DNA of 64,000 bases from NCBI GenBank assembly GCA_017165825.1, contig CM029393.1:4711468-4775467 (forward strand). The letters run 5' to 3'. The position numbers and the translations under genes are program-made. Numbering within the stretch: position 1 is the stretch's first letter; each line of letters opens with the position of its first letter. Positions 50,401-60,053 of this stretch are shown here, in pieces. This DNA comes from Hepsetus odoe (lineage: Eukaryota > Chordata > Actinopteri > Characiformes > Hepsetidae). The notes under the pieces were generated by a model that did not search any database, was not told the origin of the DNA, and saw only the letters and a program-made list of their open reading frames with translations.

Positions 50401-51853
50401 TGGACATCTGAAAGTAATCTGTCTTAATTGAAGTATGTGAATTTAAAGTAGTTAACTTTAGTGCTTAGTAGCTTTTAAAGAAACAAGTTGTTACTGTCCA
50501 GTCCTTAAAATAGGTATTGGTACTTAAAAAAGGACAAAATGCAATCTCTTAAAATAGCTCAGGCATGGAATTCTACTCCACTCTCCATCTGCAGCTACGC
50601 AAAACCTGCAATTAAGTAAATGAGCTCATTTTAACATGCCATGAGGAATGTAGAAAAAGTTGAGGCCCAGGACACCTAGCTGTTAAAGCAAATTACCCAA
50701 ACCTGCTACACTGATCCACCACAAACAAAAACACTCAAACTGCCACTGCCATTTAACACACTTCTGACAGAAAGAGCATCATAATACCGAGATGCCAGTG
50801 CCAAAACATAGCCACTACATATGAGCATGACTGGGAGTTTGAGTTTTCAGCTGGAAAAAAAACAACAGATTGTGAACTTTATAGAAAGGTGCTGAAAGTA
50901 GGAAAAACAAGGCATTGCAATAAAAATGAAAAGCTTACAAAACCATAACAAACGGAACTATATTCTATGAGGCACTCTATTTTGAATGATTTTGATTTTG
51001 GTGAGCAGCGCAATGCCAGGTTGTATAATGTTTTACAAATTTGAAAGTACATTTTTTTCAGATATTTTGACAGTTCATTTTCTGTGCTTAGTGAATGAAC
51101 CAATTTATACTGGTATGAGCTTTATACCAAGTGTGTGTTATTAGTGATAAAATTCAGTATCACAATATTTTCCAGCTATGGTATGGTATTGTGGTAACAG
51201 ATATCCACAGCCTTGTTCATCTCCAATTCGATTTTTCAGCACATCTGAAATATCAACGGCAAAGGTCGCTTTAAACCTTCAACTACATTCGCACCTTATT
51301 CCAATCAGAATTTCTGGACAGGCAAATTACGCCAACAGATAAGGTTTCCTGTGGATTTGTCATTTAATGTGACACTCAAAAATATAATTTAGATTTAAGA
51401 AACCAATCTAATTGGCCATGCAGTCTGAATGAAGGCGAACTTAAACAGGTAGCATATTTCTATGATAGATTTTTTAATGTATTTGTTACTTTAAAAACAA
51501 TCCAACATGAAATACACAGCAGTATACTAAGCCTTCTATCTACCAATACCACTAAGAGTAAAAATCATTATCACAGTACATCACCGATATCTGTATAATC
51601 AGCCAGCTTTGAAAAAAAAGGTGCCGAAATGGTACGAAAGGACAACCTTGTCATAGTAGTAGCGCAGGGCCCGGCTCAGTTTGTCATAGTTCATGCTGGG
51701 TTTGTTCTTACGAGCACCCCACAGCTTGGCCACTTCTTCCGCCTGCAGCAGCTTAAACTCCCCATCCTCGTTGGTCCAGCAAATGAGCTGGTCGTTGCTG
51801 GGGTCCAGGAGGAGCTGCAGCAGGAACTGCCACAGGGTCACTGAGCTGTCCAT
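44411..51853 (-). CDS. elk4: ETS-domain transcription factor ELK4 (SAP-1)
   Basis: Ternary complex factor: binds ETS sites beside serum response factor and is switched on by MAP kinases in the nucleus. Coding exons in transcript order: 51853-51647, 47858-47166, 46894-46679, 44721-44605, 44512-44411 (TAG). All junctions are phase 0 and give 444 residues (human ELK4 is 431). Residues 1-86 are the ETS domain (TLWQFLLQLL, KLSRALRYYYDK, then NIIKKVNGQKFVYRF). The SRF-binding B box is near 144-165, with SSRNDYIHSGLYTSFTL. Asp-Tyr-Ile-His, rather than the Glu forms of ELK1 and ELK3, points to ELK4. A MAPK D-domain (KSKKPKVLELMPTLLLTSSD) follows in exon 3. The C-terminal activation domain (SNIHFWSTLSPVAPLSPAR) follows, with an FQFP docking motif formed across the last intron. 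The donor after exon 1 (AAG|GTTGTC) is weak but is the only one in phase. Confidence 0.95.
45991..46241 (-). repeat. tRNA-derived SINE (common type), elk4 intron
   Basis: A full-length minus-strand copy; on the plus strand it begins gtgaaagtgacaacccttgt and ends with the head ggccagcgctgccc. Open frames over it are not genes. In the elk4 transcript it lies in sense orientation, between exons 3 and 4. Confidence 0.9.
47859..51646 (-). other. elk4: elk4 intron 1 (between coding exons 1 and 2)
   Basis: About 3.8 kb of AT-rich sequence with no exon that I can see. A terminal fragment of the Tc1-type family lies at about 48213-48250 and a T run at about 49863-49880. The rest is unique and carries nothing I can interpret. 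Confidence 0.6.
48213..48250 (-). mobile_element. Terminal remnant of the Tc1-type family
   Basis: It ends in gcacagtactgtac, preceded by a TTTGCTTAAG-type stretch like the right end of the element at 55490-56016 (tgcttaaaacttttgcacag). Only the terminus remains. Confidence 0.5.
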
Positions 51854-52662
51854 GCTCTTCTCTAAGAGATATGAAGATATGCTGCGTTATATACATACAT
51901 AAAAAAGAGAGAGTGAAAGTGATTTACATTCATGCATTTTTATCCTTAATGTAATGGTATTCAAATAAAGTTTAAAGCATAAACCTATTCGTATATTCAG
52001 GCTTCTGCATGCCAATTTGATGGTGAGATTGTCAACAGACAAATATAAATACTATCCTCTAAAGATTCATTCCTTATAACTTAAGAGACTGATCACATAA
52101 TTCCGCACTTTAAAAAAAGAGCACCCTGATTAAAAAGGATATAAAGGAATAGACGCCTAACCGAGGGTCTAAACAGCAGAAAAGCCCAATTTTTTTACAT
52201 CCATATAACCGTTGCATAACAGTAGATCCTAAACAAGTACAGGCCCAGTCTGATCAGTCCAGCATGAGAAATAATAAGGGCTCCACGGGTGAATTGACCC
52301 ACACTGCACAAAGAATACAACAAAAACACTAAGCCACATTAAAATCCCCAACGGTAACGACTTCCGCCAAATTCTGTCGATGTGGTGGGAGCTTGCAGCC
52401 TTATTGCTCTGTCTGTGTGAGTAAGCGGCTTAAATGAAAATGAAATCTGCCTGGACTCATCCCATACACTCAGCTGGAAGCCGTACACAAAAAGATAAAG
52501 TCTCCCACACACAGTCTGACGAGCAAGCAACCAATAAAAATAGCAATGGTGAGATGAGGGCATAACGGTCCATGTCTGAGAAGGAAAACTGCCTCTTACC
52601 TTAGTTTTATAATCACGGTTTTAATCTAGCTCTAATAAAGTGCATTATAATATTACAGGGAC

Positions 52663-52896
52663 GGGCAGTGGTGGCCTAGTGGTTCGGGCGTTGGACACAT
52701 GATCGGAGGATCGGGGGTTCGAACCCCTTCCCAGTGGGTTGCCCTGAGGTACCGTCTCCGTCCCGCTCCTCCCTGCGATGGGCTGGCGACCTGTCCAGGG
52801 TGCGTCCCCCGTCCTCGCCCTGTGTGCGCTGGGTTGGACGCCAGCACCCCCCCGCGACCCCACTTGGGACAAGCGGCAGATAATGGATGGATGGAT
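52663..52896 (+). repeat. tRNA-derived SINE, variant with ATGG-type tail
   Basis: Head gggcagtggtggcctagtgg and box-B-like gggttcgaac, then ttgccctgaggtaccgtctc. It then switches to a body with ctggcgacctgtccagggtg and ends aagcggcagataatggatgg. It is nearly identical to the minus-strand copy at 429-668, which suggests recent activity. It lies in the probable elk4 5' UTR intron. Confidence 0.9.
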
Positions 52897-53157
52897 AATA
52901 TTACAGCTCTAGTGCAAAATACTCTCTCACTCATTTTCTTAGCTGATTGCCCTGATTAGGGTGGTGCTATACCAGCAGGGTGAAAAGCGGGGAAACACCC
53001 TGTACAGGTCACCTGTCCATTACAGTAGTGTAGAATATATCTATAGGAAGAACTACATGTCAGCAATACCTCCTTCAACAAGATCACTGAAGAGCACAGA
53101 AAGTGTTCAATGCTGATGAACTGCTTCTGGTTTATTCAAGCTGACCGTCTAGATTAG

Positions 53158-53298
53158 TGTTCCCCCAACCCTGTCCCTGCAGGCACCTTACCCTTAAGGG
53201 TTTCCCCGCCTTAAACACATCTGGTCCCAGTGACCAGCTCCTCCCTGAGGGTGTTAAAGCAGGGACAACACTTAGGTTTGCAGGACGGGTTTTGGAAG
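53158..53298. mobile_element. Small foldback (MITE-like) element, decayed
   Basis: The two ends are imperfect reverse complements: ccccaaccctgtccctgca at about 53163 pairs with tgcaggacgggttttgg at about 53279. The centre carries ggtcccagtgaccag, itself palindromic. No coding capacity. Similar short foldback repeats are common in fish genomes; the family is not named here. Confidence 0.5.
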
Positions 53299-54140
53299 AA
53301 GCCTTTTCCTCTAAATCTCACTGCTCAACCTGAACTGCTCATTTCTTCTCCAGCAAGATGTGACTAGCAGATTTAGGATAGATCACATGCACGGGGGCAG
53401 AATTTAAAAGCAATCTGTTAGCCAAGCATGCCGGTGAAGGTAATGAAATCTGCCATAATAAGTTTATCATCTGCTTGATCATGCTGAGCAGTTTATATCA
53501 CATTAAATATTGGAACAGGTGAAGGTAACATTTCCTCCCTCTTTGCTGCTTGATTCAGCTCCAGACAGGCAGCAGCGACTGGTGAAACATTGCAGTGCAG
53601 ATGGGCAGTGCTGCAGATGAGAACATGTAATAAAAATATCTTTACCCCTTATGACTACTTTGGTTTTAGCACCTTACAATCATGTAAACATGGTGTTTTA
53701 GTCAAGTTTCCCTCTCACGTCCTTAAACCTCCATGGGCTTGAGAGGCAGAGACCCTGCCAGCTTCAGTTACACAATGTTCTCGAACCAAAAAGAGCTGAA
53801 AAATACCTCAGTATCTCCCCGTTTTCGCTATTATGAGTTAAGAATGAATATATCAACGTTTAACTTCTAGCTGGTTTACTTCACCGCAGTAACTCAGCAG
53901 CTTCAGAAGCTAGCCTGCTAGCTAGCAGTTTGACCATTAGCCAGAGGGCTTTTTCCTTTTTATTAGAATTTTCCTCAGATTCTATTTTTAAGGACAGGTT
54001 TGAAGCCATTTTCGAGGAAAACAAAACAAAGACTGTTGTCTTTTTTTCACCAGACGTCATCATCTCGGAAGAGGATTAGCAGGCGAGCTAACGCTAGCCT
54101 CTATGCTAACAGCTGTAAATATTGTAGCCCCTCGGCTTAC

Positions 54141-54287
54141 CTTCCCCAGGAGAGCCATCCACAAAAAATATAATCTTTCAACACATTAAAAAGTAAAAAG
54201 TTTATATTGCAGGCCTCCGAATGAGAGTGGGAGTGAAAAGAGTTCTTCTTAATCCCACCCCAGTGTTTTGGGCTCCAAAAACAGGAA

Positions 54288-54289
<2 letters not shown>
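54141..54289 (-). promoter_or_regulatory. elk4: Probable elk4 non-coding first exon and promoter
   Basis: A strong minus-strand donor (GGGAAG|GTAAGCC, exon edge at 54141) could pair with the acceptor TCTCTTAG just upstream of the elk4 start codon (about 51862). That would give a 5' UTR exon ending at 54141, as in mammalian ELK4, whose first exon is non-coding. The transcription start is not visible; the GA/GT satellite begins at 54290. The exon contains an ATG (see findings). Confidence 0.5.
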
Positions 54290-54358
<69 letters not shown>

Positions 54359-54370
54359 AGAATGAGTGTG

Positions 54371-54401
<31 letters not shown>

Positions 54402-54857
54402 CGAGAGAGAATGAGTGTGTGTGTGTAGAGAGAGAGAGAGAATGAGAGAATGAGTGTGTGTGTGTAGAGAGAGAGAGAGAATGAGAGAATGAGTGTGTGT
54501 GTGTAGAGAGAGAGAATGAGAGTGTGTGTGTGTGTGTGTAGAGAGAGAATGAGAGAGTGTGTGTGTGTGTAGAGAGAGAGAGAATGAGTGTGTGTGTGTG
54601 TGTGTGTGTAGAGAGAGAGAGAATGAGAGAGTGTGTGTGTGTGTGTGTGTAGAGAGAGAGAATGAGTGTGTGTGTGTGTGTGTGTGTAGAGAGAGAATGA
54701 GTGTGTGTGTGTGTAGAGAGAGAGAGAGAATGTGTGTGTGTGTGTGTGTGTGTGTAGAGAGAGAGAGAATGAGAGTGTGTGTGTGTGTGTGTGTGTGTAG
54801 AGAGAGAGAGAATGAGAGTGTGTGTGTAGAGAGAGAGAGAGAGAGAGTGTGTGGGGG
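54290..54857. repeat. (AG)n/(TG)n minisatellite upstream of elk4
   Basis: About 15-18 repeats of a roughly 25-40 base unit of the form (ag)n-aatgag-(tg)n-ta, with variable dinucleotide lengths. Open frames of 221, 244 and 130 residues across it, on both strands, are low-complexity artefacts. Confidence 0.95.
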
Positions 54858-55229
54858 GGGTATGGATTCATTTAGCCTTTCAAACGCAAAGGATTCCAGC
54901 AAAAAACTTCTCATAAACTCACAAAACCCACTGTCTCCTATTTATGACTAACTCATCTGCTTAGTTAATCATAAAGGAGTCGGTATTTTATGAGCAGTAA
55001 TTTTACATCCCTTAATTAGTATTATTTTTTAATTTTTTTCTGTAATACAGATCTCATGATGAGGATGTTTATCAAAATTTTATATACATCATGTAATATA
55101 GTAATATAGTCATACAAACAAGAGGGCTTCCCACAATTACGATACCTGATCAGTAAGATGTCATTTTTTATCTCAGATATTTATTACCTATATAAATAAC
55201 CTAATTCAACTTCATTTTGATTAGTTTTT

Positions 55230-55440
55230 CAAAGTGAAAGTGACTAATCACAGCGAACCACAACGAAATTAGACTTCTGCATTTAACCCATGCAAACGCC
55301 GCGCAGCAGGGGGCAGCTATGAAAACGCCCGGGGAGCAGTGACAGGGATGGTACTTCAGGGCAACCTACTGGGAAGGGGTTTGAACCCACAATCTTCCAA
55401 TCCTGTGGCCAACTCCCTAACCACTAGACCACCGCTGCCA
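55230..55440 (-). repeat. tRNA-derived SINE (common type)
   Basis: Minus-strand copy with its head at 55440 (tggcagcggtggtctagtgg), box-B-like gggttcaaac, and tail at 55230. The middle is slightly shortened. Confidence 0.88.
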
Positions 55441-55489
55441 TAAGAACTCATAATCATGAGAATGTGGCTCGCATTTTACAGAAAGAATG

Positions 55490-56016
55490 CTGTAAACAAG
55501 GAACGCTTTCAGAAATGGAAGTGTTCATCATTTATTTTCATCAGTCAACAAAATGCAGTGAATGAACAAAAGAGAATCTAAATGAAATCAATATTTGGTG
55601 TGACCACCCTTTGCCTTCAAAACAGCATCAGTTCTTCTAGGTACACTTGCACAGTTTTTGAAGGAGCTCGGCTGGTAGGTTGCTCCAAACATCTTGGAGA
55701 ACTAAGCACAGATCTTCTGTGGATGTAGCTTCCTCACATCCTTCTGCCTCTTCATGTGATCCAGACACACTGGATGATGTTGAGATCAGGGCTCTGTGGG
55801 GCCAGAAGAACTGATGCTGGTTTGAAGGCAAAAGGTAGTAACACCAAATATTGATCCGATTTAGATTTTTCTTTTGTTTGCTCACTTTGCATTTTGTAAA
55901 TTGATAAAAATAAACAATTTATATTCATTCATTAAACAATTCATTATTTATATTTCTGAAAGTATTCTTTGTTTACAGCATTTTTTCCCACACCTGCTTA
56001 AAACTTTTGCACAGTA
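55490..56016 (-). mobile_element. Foldback Tc1-type element with transposase C-terminus
   Basis: The left arm (about 55490-55630) and right arm (about 55818-56016) are reverse complements: aatcaatatttggtgtgacc on the left corresponds to its complement around 55838-55856, and the flanking tgcagtgaat and agaatctaaat blocks also match inverted. The outer right end is gcttaaaacttttgcacagt, the terminus also seen at 19363. On the minus strand the centre encodes a transposase C-terminus (TEDLCLVLQDVWSNLPAELL). The arms carry an inverted copy of the last coding part. There is no complete transposase. Confidence 0.8.
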
Positions 56017-58066
56017 CTGTACATTCACTGAACAGCATAGTAATATCATTAGTCAGACAAATGTGGCTTCCCAAAATTACGACTTCTCATTAAAATGACA
56101 TACTAATGTTTGTGATTATCAGAAATTGTCATAATTATTTTTTTTCCTCTCATAAGGATGATTTTCTCAATTCTAAATTACCATCTCATAATGGACTTAC
56201 CATCTCATAGTTCTTATGTCAAAATTTCTAATTGTTTAGCATCTATCTCAGTATCCTGAAGACTCACCATCTCAGAACAGGAGTGTTTCTCATGATTTAT
56301 GGTCTCATGATTATATCTATCATAGTAAATAGTGCTATGATTAGAAACTAAACAGAGATTTCATATCTAGGGCTTAATGTCTCACACTAACTGAAAATAA
56401 TCTCCAATTATAAAGAAAGACTAATATTGTGACTTAATTTTCTGTAATTATATGCGACTATAAGCTCTCGCTTTTGATTTGCTTTCTCTTAATATTGAGA
56501 AAGTGCCTTGAACTGTGAGATTTCATGCCTTTATTACGAGTCAGATTTGCGAGTCTTTATTTAATTGGCAAAAAAAGGCTTCTGCGGTGGTGAACGTTCA
56601 GTGTTGTTGAGTGACACCGATATTCTGCATCATTTCTCTATTATCCCATTCTTCGGTCATGGAACTAGTAGAAAGAGGAATACCCTCTTGAAGTGAACTG
56701 TTCTAGTGTTTAGGATTTATTTTATTCTAAGGTTGTAAAGTAAGATGCACTGCAACTGTGACTTCCTATAAGCTTCCGTGGAGCAAAGAATTAGATCAAG
56801 TTTTGGGTTTAAAATAACTCAAATATACCCAAGGCTGGCAACATGAATAAAGATCAACTTTGCTTTACTGGCTTGGGTTCCTCCACGCAAAAACACATCA
56901 CTACCCACAGCACTTAAATAATCCAGTAATTCTATTACATCCACTCCGTTTCCTATCATGTCTCATCATCGTCACAAATAATAGCCCGACTGTTGCTTGC
57001 CTTTATTACATTTTCTGCATCAGCAACACATTAGCATTGTGCTTGCATTCATTATCACTACAATTTTGTCACATTTTATGGCAACAATATTACCAGGGGT
57101 CATTTTTTTACTTTTTCTTGCTTTAGGACGGAAACAAAAGCAGCAATTCCAATTTCCTAGAAAGACTTGCTGAAAATGTTTAATTGTGGTAAAATGCTGG
57201 ACCGTCTCATTTGCAAAACTTTTCCTATTTAGATGGAACGTTAACCTACAGTAACCTCCAAATTCCCAACCAGCCAGTTATCCTCAGGGCGCCACGCCTT
57301 GCAAAGCCAAAAATTCAGTGCAGCGGGGCCAGACATTCCAGTTGTACAGGCGGTCAGGCTTTGGTAGCTCATTCCTTTCCCACATGCTTTAAAGCTACAT
57401 TTCTGAAGCAGATTGATGACTAAAGAGTAGAAAACAACCACAGACTTTGTAAATAGGGCTGTATTTTACATTCAGAACAGTAAACTTGTATCAAGTTCAG
57501 TAACAGTTTATCCATGAAACATTTTCAACATTGTGTGAAAGACAATTTTTGTATGATCATAATGAGATCACCGATGCCAAAGGAGCTTTTCAGTGAGTAG
57601 TTTACTTGCTTTTTTGTCAAACATAAGAAAATAGCATATATTCATATTTTTCAGTTCTTCAAAAATATATCCTACATGTCCCCAGCTATACAGTGGAGCA
57701 GCTATACAATGGATGGCTTTGCAAATGAAGAGTATTAATTTGTTAATGTGTTTCTGGTAAGGCAAACGAGAGGGGGGGAGGGGAGCCCTTGAAAAGAAAT
57801 CGCTGTACGGTGCACGTCTCTTCCAAAAAGAAGAGAAAATGGGAGGAAAAGACATTAAAAGACTGCCACGATGTCATGAGCACCTGTGCTTTCTCCAAAC
57901 ACTGTGTGTCCTACACATCAACTGCATGTGATCCACCATAACAGCTAAAGCTGCCAAAAGAACAGGAAGGGGAACAGCATCCCTCCATAATTATCCTCTG
58001 CAATACAGCAACGGCTTTTCTACACGTTCCGCACTGGCTGGCTGCACGTTCAAAAAGAAAAGACAC

Positions 58067-58067
<1 letters not shown>

Positions 58068-58098
<31 letters not shown>
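58068..58098. repeat. 31-base A homopolymer
   Basis: An uninterrupted A run. No retrotransposon body adjoins it on the side where one would be expected. Confidence 0.95.
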
Positions 58099-58099
<1 letters not shown>

Positions 58100-59998
58100 A
58101 CAAAAGGCAAAATGGCAGAAGGGTTCCAAAGGGAAAAGAGGATTACAGGAGTATAAATCATTCAGCTGTACAAGTCATTAGGCCAAACTCCACCTTCATG
58201 AACAAGCGTTCCCCGAAAGAAAACTCAAACATCTGGATAAGGAGTATGTCTTACATCAGGCCAATAGCTTCATATCAACAAGAAACAATCAGCTGCCCCC
58301 TTAAGGATCAAAACAGTACAGCTATCCTTATGAATGTAGCTTATTGACATCAAGTGCACCAAGTGTATATCAATGAATGCATCAATCAGAAGCGGAGTAT
58401 ACTACAATAATGTGAGGAAGCAGCTTTCTTTGAAGGAACGAGAAACTGCTCCTAGCTTATATGCTTGTTTTACAGTACATAAGCGGTAAGTCCTTGAACG
58501 TAGTGAAGTCACCCAAAGTCCCCAAGAAAATAGGAAGCTCTGGTTTGGCATAGCCTCTCTCAAGTGACCAGGAGAGACAAGAGGCACAGGATAAAGACTG
58601 GAAGAGACTTCATGTGAAATGGTTCAATCAGGGATGTGATTGGGCCATGGGAATTGTGGATAGTTTCATGAGACTTGTAGCATCTCCAGCATGTTTCAGT
58701 ACAACAGCAAACGAGAGAAATAAATTGTAAAGTAATACATGCATGTCAAATCTCACTGGACCTTAATCGGATGTTGAATTTCAGAGCGCCATATTCCAAA
58801 AGCACCCTAAGTGCTAAGATGTTGATACTATTCAAATATAGTATATTTACGTATTATTAAAGCTTGTTTAACAGTGCAGACTGACACAATTTGAAAGACA
58901 GGGATTGGCTTCAGCCAGAAACATCGTAACAGAACGTTTTTTGTTGACAGACATTGCCAGTGCTGGCGAGACAAAGTTTTGTGCAGCTTTCCAACCCAAA
59001 TTTCTTAAGGCTTTAAGTGCCTATTAGTGCCATTAATGTTTTAGAAAAACAAAGGGGAAAAAAGCATAAAATGTTATTATACATATAAAGTAACTGTACT
59101 ACAATACTACATTTAACTCACTGTTTATGCCTGGAACATTACAATACAGGTAATGATAACGTGGTTTACTGGGACGGTGTCCTTTAACTGGACATCAAAA
59201 AGGGCTTTGAGATTCAATAGGTTCTTGTACGGTCAGCGGCCGTTAAAGCCCATCTAAACAGAACCTATACTAATTGCTATCTTGGATGATATCGCATATG
59301 TAATTTTAGCCCAACAAGAGCACAGATATGAGCTTCTGATGAAAGCACCCTTAAGTCTCAAACATAGGCAGGTATCCAGTACATGGGCTGATGCTCTTTC
59401 TGATACACTGGTTGGTAGTAGCTTTATTAAGGGCAGCATCAAAACAATGCCAAAAGTGCTTTCTTCAGCTTTGCTGCACTGAAGATTTTGGCTACCTTAA
59501 CCACAAATCAAACTGTATGTGCTTGATATCCATTTCCCCACCTGATCAGACTTTCTAGGGAATACTAGGGTTATACATGTTCAGCACCATAACTCATCCT
59601 ATTGCTAGAATTTGTACTGGATTTTAAACTAAACCCTCTCTAATCTCTTCTGACTTTAGTTTAAAGTCAAGACAAAACAAATCTCAGCAGAACCACTTTA
59701 TCCTCCGTAACACAGTCTACAATTTTAAACCACTGAATAGAGTGGAACAATCTGCTAGACCTGGGTCAGGGCTTAGCCTAGCAGATTGCCAGAAATCTGC
59801 TTTGAGCTGAACAATCACATCCCTGAGATTTGAGTTAGCTTACTGTAGCACCAATAAAAGCAAACATCTGGATCAACTATTTAAAAAAAGAATACAATAA
59901 AAACACAGGAGAAGCAAAGGAAAATAAAGGAAGACTGCAGCTCGCCAGTCTCTCTATAGATCTAAAACTTTGACCGATGGCCTCCAGGCTCCATGTCT

Positions 59999-59999
<1 letters not shown>

Positions 60000-60029
<30 letters not shown>
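60000..60029. repeat. (GT)n microsatellite
   Basis: Fifteen TG units, 24 bases beyond the klf15 stop codon, hence in the 3' UTR. Confidence 0.95.
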
Positions 60030-60031
<2 letters not shown>

Positions 60032-60053
60032 TTGTTGGGGAGGTTCTGGCATT

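Larger units (their letters stand above)
54858..60053. other. Intergenic region elk4 to klf15
   Basis: About 5 kb without recognisable exons. It holds a SINE (55230-55440), a foldback Tc1-type element (55490-56016), a 31-base A run (58068-58098) and a GT tract (60000-60029). The right part should include the klf15 3' UTR reading leftwards from 60053. Minus-strand AATAAA words (for example TTTATT at about 59422 and 57002) are candidate ends, but neither is certain. Confidence 0.5.

Noticed and set aside
53881..54063. 60-residue minus-strand frame near the elk4 promoter
   Set aside because: It follows the putative first-exon donor, so it would be intronic; no similarity that I recognise, and stop-free by chance.
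54137..54951. Open frames of 244, 221 and 130 residues
   Set aside because: Dinucleotide minisatellite read in several frames on both strands; no protein features.
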